Shown in pieces: positions 1 to 7,452 of a DNA stretch of 24,907 bases. The translations under genes were made by a program, and so were the position numbers. The notes under the pieces were generated by a model. It was not told the DNA's origin, searched no databases, and was given only the letters and a program-made list of their open reading frames with translations. The DNA comes from a virus. The DNA is taken from positions 1 through 24,907 of the IMG/VR virus record IMGVR_UViG_3300032323_000734; one strand, written 5' to 3'. The first letter of the stretch is position 1; the number at the start of each line of letters is the position of its first letter.

Positions 1-1038
1 ATCAGGCTCTTTAGTTTCTGGATAAATGTCGTCTTTGGTTGTGACTGCGACTCCTGGACTTCTGTCTTCGGTGCTGACATGTTCGCTGGAATTTCCACTG
101 TCACTGTTTCCGACACTGTTAATGATTCCTTCGGAACTGCTTTCTGGAGATCGTTGTTCCAAATCTGGTTCTTTGGTTGCTTTGAACTTGCTGAAGAATC
201 TTTCTTTGATGATGTTTGCTTTGGCTTGGAATTGCTCTGCGATGGAGTGTTCTTCGTTGCTGGTTTCTTCGTTGGTTGGACTTTCATTTTCTTCCTTCTT
301 TTTTATTGGCATTGATGCTGCCATTAGTAATAAAACTGCCAGTGGGTCAAATACAATAACAATCATGATAATAACTACTCTAACTGCTTTTTCTAAAATA
401 TTATTATCAGGATTATCACCATAAATTAGTGCTGCGATATATTTAATTGGTCCAACTTCGGCTTCAACTTTGCGAAGTTCTGCAGCAATGGGTGATCGTT
501 CTTCGTTTAATCTGGCGACTCTGGTTTGAGCTGATCCAATTTCAGCAAGTAATGTGGATCTTTCCTTTTGCTGTCCTCGTCTAATCTGTAAAGATCTCTC
601 CACTCCTTGCGCATTGTCGCTTCTTCCAATAATCTGGTCAACCTGAGAGTCCAATTGTTTAAGTTGTTGTCTTGATGCATCGATGTTATCTTTTTCTGTT
701 CTAATCTTCTCATCAATGATGGCTACTTTTGCAGCAACATCACCTGTAGGAACTGCTTGGTCTAAGTGTGCTTTCGATAAGAAACCGAAAATACCCATAG
801 AGGTAAGCGACATCAGAATTACTAGGGAGATTGAAAAGTATGTTCGCATTAAAAATGGAACATAATTCCATGAACGATATAACCAAGAAGCTACTACTAA
901 TTTAGCGAACTCTAAAACACTACCCATAACCACAATAGGAATGACTGCTGCTGCAAAAATTGCAGCAAGCCCAGCGATTGAATAATATGCTGAAACAATC
1001 GACAGTGCTATTGCCGTAAAGAACAGCAAATATGTCAT
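1..1038 (-). CDS. Large membrane/coiled-coil protein, partial (runs off left edge)
   Basis: An uninterrupted reading frame of 346 codons starts at ATG 1038 and is still open at base 1, so the C-terminus is missing. The start overlaps the stop of the GIY-YIG gene as ATGA. Hydrophobic segments lie at about residues 2-22, 24-45 and 67-90, and a fourth at about 225-246. A Gln/Glu/Lys/Arg-rich, probably coiled-coil stretch lies between them (about 100-205). After the fourth segment the chain becomes polar, rich in Glu, Ser, Asn and Lys. From memory, a similar protein with a PIVVMGSVLE-like membrane motif and GIFGFLSKAH is common in aquatic T4-like phages, always of unknown function. An envelope role (for example membrane remodelling or superinfection exclusion) is possible but not shown by the sequence. 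Confidence 0.85.
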   Translation of the reverse strand, partial: MTYLLFFTAIALSIVSAYYSIAGLAAIFAAAVIPIVVMGSVLEFAKLVVASWLYRSWNYVPFLMRTYFSISLVILMSLTSMGIFGFLSKAHLDQAVPTGDVAAKVAIIDEKIRTEKDNIDASRQQLKQLDSQVDQIIGRSDNAQGVERSLQIRRGQQKERSTLLAEIGSAQTRVARLNEERSPIAAELRKVEAEVGPIKYIAALIYGDNPDNNILEKAVRVVIIMIVIVFDPLAVLLLMAASMPIKKKEENESPTNEETSNEEHSIAEQFQAKANIIKERFFSKFKATKEPDLEQRSPESSSEGIINSVGNSDSGNSSEHVSTEDRSPGVAVTTKDDIYPETKEPD

Positions 1039-1442
1039 TTCTTTGGTTTGATGTGTGATTTGTGTATCCTGCATTGTATCTGCCCATTATACCAGAGTTC
1101 TGGATGTTCTAATACTTCATTAATAAATTGTTCTTTTGCTTCATAGTATGATGTCGATCCTTTATTTAGGCAAAAATGTAATATTTCTCGCTTAAACATT
1201 GACTCGCCCAATTTCAAGACATCTGCTTTTACTTCCTCTGAACTGGACCAATAAGTTCTCCAGTCTGATTCGACTTTAGTCCTTTTCTTTTTACCTTTTA
1301 TTATACGCTGTTTTGAGAACCAAAGCAACTTTTTCCCAATATATTTCTTGCCTGTTGCAAGATTGGTAATGAGATATACAAACCCTAACCAGTCTTGTAT
1401 ATCTTCGCCTTTGTATTCTTTATCTTTATAAAGCCATGTCAC
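1035..1442 (-). CDS. GIY-YIG-like endonuclease (Seg-type)
   Basis: This 135-residue protein has a GIY-YIG-like core: VYLI at residues 22-25 and KYIGKK at 33-38, followed by a basic KGKKKRTK stretch (49-56) and a Glu-Ser-Asp-Trp motif (58-61). In GIY-YIG nucleases the two short motifs form the beta-hairpin of the active site, and a later Arg and Glu contribute to catalysis. T4 carries several such free-standing (Seg) nucleases; related proteins are common in aquatic T4-like phages. The start is GTG at 1442, chosen because it overlaps the upstream zinc-ribbon stop as GTGA. Its place among metabolic genes suggests either a homing nuclease or a domesticated nuclease. The exact GIY tripeptide is not kept, so activity is uncertain. 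Confidence 0.7.
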   Translation of the reverse strand: MTWLYKDKEYKGEDIQDWLGFVYLITNLATGKKYIGKKLLWFSKQRIIKGKKKRTKVESDWRTYWSSSEEVKADVLKLGESMFKREILHFCLNKGSTSYYEAKEQFINEVLEHPELWYNGQIQCRIHKSHIKPKK

Positions 1443-1591
1443 TGGTCATCCTCATCATAGTCATCCTCTTCATATATATCTGCTGAACAGACAGGACAAA
1501 ATACGATGTCTTCTAACCTAGTATCATTACCTTTAACTATAATTTTCCCTTGCGAACCGCACTCTTCGCATTCAAAATGTTTTGTTGTCAT
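1439..1591 (-). CDS. 50-residue zinc-ribbon protein
   Basis: A short gene starts at ATG 1591, overlapping the ErpA stop (ATGA), and ends with TGA at 1441-1439, overlapping the GTG start of the next gene (GTGA). The product begins [13 protein letters not shown]. Two knuckles, CEEC at residues 8-11 and CPVC at 32-35, form a classic four-cysteine zinc ribbon (or possibly rubredoxin-like metal) site. The last dozen residues are very acidic (Glu, Asp and Tyr). Four-base overlaps on both sides and the intact CxxC pairs make it a real coding gene. The partner is unknown; location directly after iscU-erpA suggests, without proving, a link to metal or Fe-S handling. A nucleic-acid or RNA polymerase contact is an alternative for an acidic zinc ribbon. 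Confidence 0.85.
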   Translation of the reverse strand: MTTKHFECEECGSQGKIIVKGNDTRLEDIVFCPVCSADIYEEDDYDEDDQ

Positions 1592-1899
1592 ACGCTAAAT
1601 GAACTCCCACATCCACAAGTTGATTTCGCATTAGGGTTTGATATAACAAACTGTGAACCCTTTAGTTTATCGCTTGTATAATCAATAGTTGCGTTATCAA
1701 AATATTGCATACTCATTGCATCAACGAGTAATTGTTCTGTTATTTCAAAATCATCATCGTTCTTAGTGTTTTCTAGTGTGAATCCATAATTGAATCCAGA
1801 GCAACCACCACCTTCTATGAATGCTCTGACATATTTGGCTTCTTCACCAAGAAGAATTTCTTTTATTTGCTCAGTTGCATTTGCAGTTATTGTTATCAT
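1588..1899 (-). CDS. erpA: A-type Fe-S cluster carrier, ErpA-like
   Basis: This 103-residue protein is a full-length A-type carrier (HesB/IscA/SufA/ErpA family), which receives Fe-S clusters from the scaffold and passes them to apo-enzymes. The three cluster cysteines are present: Cys33 in [11 protein letters not shown], and Cys95 and Cys97 in STCGCGSSF. The GFxYGF context and the ending [16 protein letters not shown] match ErpA better than IscA as I remember them. ATG 1899 is preceded by a purine-rich AGAGAAAAAA. It follows iscU with an unusual 29-base overlap (see findings) and precedes the zinc-ribbon gene with an ATGA overlap. HesB-like genes are known in T4-like cyanophages. Such proteins act in the host cytoplasm as auxiliary metabolic functions. 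Confidence 0.93.
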   Translation of the reverse strand: MITITANATEQIKEILLGEEAKYVRAFIEGGGCSGFNYGFTLENTKNDDDFEITEQLLVDAMSMQYFDNATIDYTSDKLKGSQFVISNPNAKSTCGCGSSFSV

Positions 1900-2269
1900 T
1901 TTTTTCTCTGTAGTTGGTTATAGCAGATCGTATAGCGTCTTCCGCAAGGATCGAACAATGAATCTTAACTGGTGGGAGTGCGAGTTCCTCTGCAATTTCA
2001 GCATTCTTAATTTGTCCAGCTTGCTCCAGCGTTTTACCCTTGACCCACTCCGTGACGAGCGAACTACTCGCGATCGCTGACCCACACCCATATGTTTTAA
2101 ATTTCGCATCAGTGATAACTCCATCTTCCACTTTGATTTGTAACTTCATTACATCACCACAAGCTGGAGCACCGACCATACCAGTACCAACTGATGAATC
2201 GTCTTTATCTAAAGAGCCTACATTGCGTGGATTTTCGTAGTGATCTATTACTTTATCTGAGTATGCCAT
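1871..2269 (-). CDS. iscU: Fe-S cluster scaffold protein IscU
   Basis: A 132-residue IscU starts at ATG 2269, which overlaps the nrdB stop as TAATG. All scaffold residues are present: Cys37 and Asp39 (GAPACGDV), Cys62 (YGCGSA), and His104-Cys105 (KIHCSIL). The motif LPPVK (98-102), the known binding site for the chaperone HscA, is intact, so the phage protein should dock on the host ISC machinery (IscS, HscA/HscB). The sequence is strikingly close to cellular IscU of Beta/Gammaproteobacteria, suggesting acquisition from such a host. The C-terminus is odd: after REKND it reads NNNCKCN, translated from the beginning of the erpA gene in another frame. This may reflect loss of one A in an A-run. 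Function call is firm; the exact C-terminus is not. Confidence 0.95.
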   Translation of the reverse strand: MAYSDKVIDHYENPRNVGSLDKDDSSVGTGMVGAPACGDVMKLQIKVEDGVITDAKFKTYGCGSAIASSSLVTEWVKGKTLEQAGQIKNAEIAEELALPPVKIHCSILAEDAIRSAITNYREKNDNNNCKCN

Positions 2270-3261
2270 TAAGCTGCCTTACCCCATACATCTCCCCAAT
2301 CGCCTGACAATGCACCTTTGGCATAGTCAGTGACACGATTCTCAAAGAAGTTTCCATGAATAGGAGCATTGATCATTTCTTCAACCCATGGTAGTGGATT
2401 CTTTTTAACTTTGAAGATACCTTTCATACCAAGACTTATTAATCTACGATCGGCAATATAACGAATGTATTGTTTAACATCAGCAGCAGATAATTCTCTC
2501 ATGTCTCCTGCAGCATAGCATAAGTCAATGAACTTATCTTCTAACTCTACCATCTTCTCAGCGATGGTATAGATTTTACCCTTCAAATCATCATTCCAAA
2601 TTTCAGGATTTTCTTTTACATACTCACGGAACAACTTAATCATTGACTCAGCGTGGATAGTTTCATCGGCAATAGACCAAGTAACAATTTGACCCATACC
2701 TTTCATGATCCCGTGACGAGGAAAATTAAGCAACATGATAAAAGAACTAAACAACTGCATGCCTTCAGTAAAGGCACTGAAAACAGCAATATGCTCAGCA
2801 GTACTAGCGATAGTACCATTGCGACTAGAAAGGTCAAGTACATAGTCATGCTTATCCTTCATCTCTTGATACTCAAGGAATTGGTTGTAAGTAGATTCTG
2901 GTAAACCCAGCGTTTCAATTAGATGCGAATATGCTGCAATATGTAATGCTTCTCTTGCCGCAAATCCCATCAACATCATTCTTACTTCAGGTTGAGGAAA
3001 ATAAGGCAAATAATTATTAACATAACCACCAGCAACATCAATGTCTCCCTGAGTAAAGAATCGGAAGATGTTCGTGAGGAATTGTTTTTCTTCATTTGTT
3101 AGTTTCTTTTTCCAGTCTTTAACATCCTCAGCCATTGGAACTTCTGAGTGAAGCCAGTGTGCCTGTTCATGTTTCAACCAAGCATCATATGCCCATGGAT
3201 AGTTAAATGGTTTAAAATGGTTTCTCGTATCTGTTAGTCTTGATTTTGTTTTAGTTATCAT
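2269..3261 (-). CDS. nrdB: Ribonucleotide reductase small subunit (class I, NrdB)
   Basis: This 330-residue protein is the radical-generating subunit that, with NrdA, reduces ribonucleotides to deoxyribonucleotides. Metal-binding residues follow the family order: Asp73 or Asp75 (TQGDIDVAGGY), Glu104 and His107 (REALHIAAY), Glu166 (FTEGMQL), and Glu200 with His203 (ADETIHAES). Tyr111 has the correct spacing after Glu104/His107 to be the radical tyrosine, so this looks like a normal tyrosyl-radical enzyme rather than a tyrosine-less variant. ATG 3261 lies 11 bases inside the preceding gene, and its stop overlaps iscU as TAATG. It is one of several iron-dependent products of this phage; linkage to iscU/erpA is notable although NrdB itself has a di-metal rather than Fe-S centre. 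Confidence 0.96.
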   Translation of the reverse strand: MITKTKSRLTDTRNHFKPFNYPWAYDAWLKHEQAHWLHSEVPMAEDVKDWKKKLTNEEKQFLTNIFRFFTQGDIDVAGGYVNNYLPYFPQPEVRMMLMGFAAREALHIAAYSHLIETLGLPESTYNQFLEYQEMKDKHDYVLDLSSRNGTIASTAEHIAVFSAFTEGMQLFSSFIMLLNFPRHGIMKGMGQIVTWSIADETIHAESMIKLFREYVKENPEIWNDDLKGKIYTIAEKMVELEDKFIDLCYAAGDMRELSAADVKQYIRYIADRRLISLGMKGIFKVKKNPLPWVEEMINAPIHGNFFENRVTDYAKGALSGDWGDVWGKAA

Positions 3262-3901
3262 TGTTATTATTTTCCTGTTCGTACATTACGGTATTCGTTT
3301 CTCCAAGTGCCCACTTGGCATCAGTTTCAACTGACCAGCGTTTCGTTGCTACTTTAAAATCAGGCATCTTTAATTGTTTTGGATTACTGCTTGGTTCTAA
3401 TATAATTAAACGATTATTAGGCTGAGCAGCAAACTGCCCATTATCACACTGAATGAAATTATAAGACTTGTGGTCTTCGACATCTTCAGAAAAGCCTGTA
3501 TCAAGAATGTTAAAATCAGGATGAGCACTATCAACTGTAAAAAGATAAACACCATACATCCAATCCCCATTCTTTAGTTTAAATTTACAACGCATTGATT
3601 GAAGTTGTGCTTTCTTTATAATAGTTATATCATATGAAAGACAATCCCATAACTGTAAATAATCTAATGGTAGTGGTTCACCTTCAATTGGTTTCCAACA
3701 ATATGCATGCAATGGCAGTTTATCATATAAGGCACCATAATTATTCAAGTAAGATTCAATACGAAATGCTTGACCTCTTAATGATTTAATACTTATCCAC
3801 CAACAAGGTTCAAGTTCTCCATGACCTTTTTCGAAGTCATAGAGAAACTCTTTGCGAACGAAACATTTAACAGGAGGGAGGTTCGCAACAATATGTGCCA
3901 T
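3251..3901 (-). CDS. Conserved unknown protein between nrdA and nrdB
   Basis: This 216-residue protein is not recognised by function. It starts at ATG 3901, overlapping the nrdA stop as TAATG, with GAGGGG just upstream, and its end overlaps nrdB by 11 bases. It has no signal peptide and no membrane segment. Aromatic residues are abundant (PCWWISIKS, HAYCWKPIEG, LWDCLSYD), and the tail is Asn/Asp-rich (EQENNNNDN). The central section KNGDWMYGVYLFTVDSAHPD looks like the beta-rich core of a globular domain. I recall similar proteins near ribonucleotide reductase genes in other aquatic T4-like phages, so a role linked to nucleotide metabolism or a conserved housekeeping role in that operon is plausible but unproven. 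Confidence 0.85.
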   Translation of the reverse strand: MAHIVANLPPVKCFVRKEFLYDFEKGHGELEPCWWISIKSLRGQAFRIESYLNNYGALYDKLPLHAYCWKPIEGEPLPLDYLQLWDCLSYDITIIKKAQLQSMRCKFKLKNGDWMYGVYLFTVDSAHPDFNILDTGFSEDVEDHKSYNFIQCDNGQFAAQPNNRLIILEPSSNPKQLKMPDFKVATKRWSVETDAKWALGETNTVMYEQENNNNDN

Positions 3902-5691
3902 TACCCCTCACATGCCAAACATTCATTACCTTCTGTTAAATCGTGGAGATTGATCTCTTTAATAATATCTCGTTCAATTCTCTTTGATACCTTGTCTGCC
4001 TTGGCAATCTTATCACTACGGCAGTAGTATAAGGTTTTAAGTTTTTGTTTCCATGCTTGGAAGTGAACAGCATGTATGTATTTAATATGGCTGTCAGGTC
4101 TAAAGAAAAGATTGACTGATTGTGCTTGGTCAATGAATTCTTGTCGATCACTAGCATGTTGGATGAGCCATCTCTGGTCAATTTCCATACTTGTTTTGAA
4201 TACATCTTTTGTCCATTCGTCCAAGGATTCCATATGTTGTACGGATCCGTCATTGGCAATGATACTTGACCAAATTTCATTATATTCATTTTCATCTTTC
4301 GCTTTGTCTTTAATAATTTTATCAAGATAACGATTCTTATTTAAGTGAGAACCCGATAGAGTGTCTTGGCGATAAGCATTGGCACGATAAGGTTCAATGC
4401 TAGGACTAGTATTCCCCATGAGAATGGAAGAAGAAGCATTGGGAGCAATAGCCATAAGATGACTAAAGCGATTCCCAGTACCCACTGCGTCAGGAGCTTC
4501 ACCCCTGAGAGATCCCAATTCTTTATTAGCGACATCTAATTTCTCTCTAATTGTTTTAAAGATTTGTTTATTTTTACCAACTGCTAGTGATGATTCCCAC
4601 GGTAGGTTATTTCTTTGCAGGTAGGCATGCCAACCCAACGCACCAATGCCGATGCTTCTCTCTCGCATGGCGGAATATTTCGCTCGTTTGATTGCGGAAG
4701 GTGCATGATCAATAAAATACTGAAGAACATTGTCAAGCATTTCTGCAATATCAGAAAGGAAAGTAGGATGCGATTTCCAGTCGTCATAGTACTCCAAGTT
4801 TAGTGATGATAAACAACAAACAGCGGTACGCTTCTCATTGGTTGGTAGAATAATTTCTGAACAAAGATTACTTTGATTAATCTTTAAACCAAGATCCTTT
4901 AAGTGCTGAGGCATCTTACGATTAGATTCATCAATAAAGTGTAGATATGGCTCGCCTGTTTGCATGCGCAACTCTAATAGTTTCTGCCATAGTTCTTTTG
5001 CTGACACTGTCTCACGAATCTCATTCGATGCTGGGTCAACAAGATTCCATGAATCATCAAAGTTTGGATCAATCATCGACTGCTCAATAATTTCCATGAA
5101 CCTGTCAGGAATATTGATACCATGATGCATGTTAAGTGTTCTTAGATTTTGATCGCCTGTCGGCTTACGCATTTCTAAAAATGGGATAATGTCTGGATGA
5201 TCAATAGACAGGTAAGCAGCATAACTGCCCCTGCGAGTACGACCTTGCCTGTATGCCAGAGAACTGGCGTCATACATTTTGAGGTGAGGCATGACACCAG
5301 TAGATTTATCGTCTGCTGAACGAATACCAAAGCCAATACCAACACCACCCCCGAGCATAGAAAGCCAATTAGTTTCTGATAAGTTATCAACTAGTCCCTC
5401 CGCAGTATCTTCAATATAATTAAGGAAACATGATATAGGCAAGCCACGCTTACTGCGACCAAAAGAAAGAATGGGAGTAGAATAACTGAGCCAATGCTTA
5501 CTGCTGTATTCATATAACCTTTGCGAATGGGCTTGGTCAGTCCCGAACTGTTTTGATACATAAGCAAACCTTTCTTGAGGAGAACTTTCATCATCTTTCA
5601 TATAGGATTCTTTTAATCTAGTCAATCCTAACTCATCAAATAGATTATCGCGACTGTAATCTACCTTAATACCATGCACTTCATCTGCCAT
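3901..5691 (-). CDS. nrdA: Ribonucleotide reductase large subunit (class I, NrdA), short form
   Basis: The 596-residue protein carries the catalytic features of class I NrdA: Cys88 (PISCFLNY) and Cys292/293 (AVCCLSSLN) as the redox pair, Asn275-Cys277-Glu279 (SNLCSEI) as the active site with the thiyl-radical cysteine, the Tyr555-Tyr556 pair (TLYYCRS) for radical transfer, and the C-terminal Cys591/Cys594 pair (ECLACEG) that receives reducing power. The glycine-rich GGGVGIGFGIRS loop is present. It is much shorter than T4 or E. coli NrdA (about 750-760 residues) and has no room for the N-terminal ATP-cone, so dATP feedback inhibition is probably absent. GGAG lies 6 bases upstream of ATG 5691. 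The gene follows thyX by 18 bases. Confidence 0.97.
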   Translation of the reverse strand: MADEVHGIKVDYSRDNLFDELGLTRLKESYMKDDESSPQERFAYVSKQFGTDQAHSQRLYEYSSKHWLSYSTPILSFGRSKRGLPISCFLNYIEDTAEGLVDNLSETNWLSMLGGGVGIGFGIRSADDKSTGVMPHLKMYDASSLAYRQGRTRRGSYAAYLSIDHPDIIPFLEMRKPTGDQNLRTLNMHHGINIPDRFMEIIEQSMIDPNFDDSWNLVDPASNEIRETVSAKELWQKLLELRMQTGEPYLHFIDESNRKMPQHLKDLGLKINQSNLCSEIILPTNEKRTAVCCLSSLNLEYYDDWKSHPTFLSDIAEMLDNVLQYFIDHAPSAIKRAKYSAMRERSIGIGALGWHAYLQRNNLPWESSLAVGKNKQIFKTIREKLDVANKELGSLRGEAPDAVGTGNRFSHLMAIAPNASSSILMGNTSPSIEPYRANAYRQDTLSGSHLNKNRYLDKIIKDKAKDENEYNEIWSSIIANDGSVQHMESLDEWTKDVFKTSMEIDQRWLIQHASDRQEFIDQAQSVNLFFRPDSHIKYIHAVHFQAWKQKLKTLYYCRSDKIAKADKVSKRIERDIIKEINLHDLTEGNECLACEG

Positions 5692-5709
5692 TTAATACTC
5701 CGAGTATAA

Positions 5710-6372
5710 TTATTGTTTTTCTACAAATTCAGTCGTTAGTGGGAATACGGTGGCGATAACCTTTGCGCATTCTTTGGCAACTAACTGATGTTCTTTTTGT
5801 GTACCATTTGCACTGCGTAATTCAATAAAGTGAATCCAACTTCTCAATGTGCCATTCATGTATAAACGAGAAACAGTTAGTCCTTCTGGCAGTACTGCTC
5901 TTGCTTGTTCCTTTGCGATTCCATTATCAATCGCCCACTCATATGCAGATTTCGCTGCATCGAGTACTCTATTCTGCTGAGTTTCCCAAAATGCTTGAAG
6001 TGCTGGGTTATCAGTTTCAATACTATTTTGTCTGTTCTTGGAATCTTGAAGTCGTGCTTCCCTTAGAACAAAGTCTAATTCTTTAGTTGGGTCAGCATAT
6101 CGCTGACTGAATTCTTGAAACGAGAAAGATCGATGACGCAAGATTTGCCTTGCTATGTCACGAGTAGTTTCGATTTCTAAACACATAGAAACCATCTCGA
6201 GTGGCGACCAGTGTTTGTTTTTAACGAGATATCGAATTAACTTCTCTGATGTATCTGTGTTGTTTTGATTGCTGGGATTACTTACACGAGCACAGAACGC
6301 AATCAGTTCTGTCATATTCTCCACAAAGTATGTGTCAGGTTGGCTATAACTTATCAACTGAACTTTCAACAT
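5710..6372 (-). CDS. thyX: Flavin-dependent thymidylate synthase ThyX
   Basis: ThyX makes dTMP from dUMP using FAD, NADPH and methylene-tetrahydrofolate. The family signature RHRxxSxxExSxR is present as RHRSFSFQEFSQRY (about residues 79-92), and the C-terminal substrate-binding motif appears as SWIHFIELR. The length, about 220 residues, is normal. Two starts are possible: ATG 6381 (MEKMLKV) has no ribosome site, whereas ATG 6372 (MLKVQLI) follows GGAG closely, so the shorter form is given. It overlaps the primase gene either way. T4 itself uses a ThyA-type enzyme; ThyX is common in aquatic relatives. Together with NrdA/NrdB it provides dTTP for replication and possibly the thymine substrate of the dioxygenase at 22997-24358. 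Confidence 0.95.
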   Translation of the reverse strand: MLKVQLISYSQPDTYFVENMTELIAFCARVSNPSNQNNTDTSEKLIRYLVKNKHWSPLEMVSMCLEIETTRDIARQILRHRSFSFQEFSQRYADPTKELDFVLREARLQDSKNRQNSIETDNPALQAFWETQQNRVLDAAKSAYEWAIDNGIAKEQARAVLPEGLTVSRLYMNGTLRSWIHFIELRSANGTQKEHQLVAKECAKVIATVFPLTTEFVEKQ

Positions 6373-7382
6373 TTTCTCCATTCTGTAAATCTTAATTTTG
6401 CTTCCATACCTGTGTAGGTATTTGTATTTATTGTTTCTAGAATTTGCTCAGGTGTTTTACCTGATAAAATCATTTCATTAATATCCTTTTCTTGAACATT
6501 ATCAGGATACATACATACATTATAACCTTTATCTATGTACTTAGCAAGTTGTTTTGTTATATCTTTGCTTCTTGGTTCGTTGTCCATTACTATCGTAGCG
6601 TTAGTAAGGATACTGCGAACAGTAGGGGTGTCAAAACTTGCTCCTGAAACAGCCACTGTATTCGGGAGAAATAGACTATCCAGTGGTCCCTCAACAACAT
6701 AAATTCTTTTTCCAAAGTCGACTCTATCAAGCCCATATATTTTTTCCTCTGTTTCGTCAATCTTGATTGTATAATACTTAGGTTCTTCTTTACCGAAGGC
6801 TCTTCCTTGGTAAGCAAATACTTTACCAAAAGAATTAAAGTAAGGGATTATTAACCTTGGATGGTCATCCTCCTCATTGGTAAATTTAAATACACGATCG
6901 TTGGTCCAATTTTTAAACTTAGAACAGAAATACAGTAGATTCCATTTATCTTTTGGAAGTTTTCTGTTTATAACATACTGAACTGCAGGATGTGACTCGG
7001 GCAATTTGTCAATTCTAGTTAGACCATCTAGTATGTCATCTTCAAGCACAACTGGAGCAGTTTCATTTACAAACTCTTCAACATTTTTGTGATCATTATA
7101 TCGAGTAGCACCATTCTTATATCGTTCAACAACATACTGGTCGTACAAGTTTGAATCAACATATTTCATTAGATTGCCGATGTTCGTACTGTAACCACAC
7201 TTGTGGCATTTAACCAACAAGTCTTGTTTAAACTTGTAGATATAACCTCTTGCTTTGCGGGAGTTTGTTTTAGAATCACCACAGACTGGGCAACTGTAGT
7301 TCCAAAGATAATCGTTCTTCTTTGCAAAGTTGCGCAATCTTGTGCCTAACATAGATGCGTATTTCGTGTCAATATGTAACAT
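6366..7382 (-). CDS. DNA primase (T4 gp61-like)
   Basis: This 338-residue protein makes RNA primers for lagging-strand synthesis with the gp41-type helicase. The N-terminal zinc ribbon has CPVC at residues 31-34 and CHKC at 59-62, followed by a SKARGYIYKF-like block. The TOPRIM domain includes YVVEGPLDSLFL, with the catalytic Glu, and the later IVMDNEPRSKD acidic motif. ATG 7382 (MLHIDTKY) is chosen because gp61-like proteins begin near here and because the further upstream frame passes through the terminator at 7405-7431. There is no Shine-Dalgarno sequence at normal distance, and a sigma70-like -10 box lies immediately upstream, so the mRNA may be nearly leaderless. It begins the operon primase-thyX-nrdA-unknown-nrdB-iscU-erpA. 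Confidence 0.92.
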   Translation of the reverse strand: MLHIDTKYASMLGTRLRNFAKKNDYLWNYSCPVCGDSKTNSRKARGYIYKFKQDLLVKCHKCGYSTNIGNLMKYVDSNLYDQYVVERYKNGATRYNDHKNVEEFVNETAPVVLEDDILDGLTRIDKLPESHPAVQYVINRKLPKDKWNLLYFCSKFKNWTNDRVFKFTNEEDDHPRLIIPYFNSFGKVFAYQGRAFGKEEPKYYTIKIDETEEKIYGLDRVDFGKRIYVVEGPLDSLFLPNTVAVSGASFDTPTVRSILTNATIVMDNEPRSKDITKQLAKYIDKGYNVCMYPDNVQEKDINEMILSGKTPEQILETINTNTYTGMEAKLRFTEWRKC

Positions 7383-7388
7383 AATATA

Positions 7389-7417
7389 ATTATACCCTAT
7401 TACCAAATAAAAAGCAA
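7389..7417 (-). promoter_or_regulatory. Sigma70-like promoter before primase (candidate)
   Basis: On the minus strand TTGCTT (7417-7412) and TATAAT (7394-7389) are separated by exactly 17 bases. The -35 overlaps the 3' stem and T-run of the terminator. Transcription would start about at 7382, at or next to the primase ATG, so the message would have little or no leader. It is the only promoter-like sequence in the gap before the nucleotide-metabolism operon. Confidence 0.45.
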
Positions 7418-7431
7418 GCCCGAAGACTTGC
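7405..7431 (-). terminator. Rho-independent terminator with UUCG loop
   Basis: Read on the minus strand, GCAAGTC-TTCG-GGCTTGC (7431-7414) forms a 7-bp stem (one G-U pair) closed by a C(UUCG)G tetraloop, followed by TTTTTATTT. This is the T4-style strong intrinsic terminator. It lies 21 bases after the stop of the gene at 7453-7971 and separates the structural/lysis transcripts from the primase operon. Confidence 0.9.
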
Positions 7432-7452
7432 CTTTGCAATAATCAATTGCAG

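Noticed and set aside
26-424. Plus-strand open frames at 26-424, 79-315 and 683-865, and a minus-strand frame at 507-716
   Set aside because: All lie over the coding frame of the long minus-strand membrane protein, have unnatural composition, and have no ribosome sites or coupling to neighbours.
5697-5709. Palindrome ATACTCCGAGTAT before nrdA as an operator or terminator
   Set aside because: Arms of six bases around one base cannot form a useful hairpin and no T-run follows; it contains the ribosome site, so an operator cannot be excluded but has no support.
7383-7439. Longer primase start at 7439 adding 19 hydrophobic residues
   Set aside because: The extension is encoded by the terminator hairpin and promoter region and does not resemble gp61-type N-termini.
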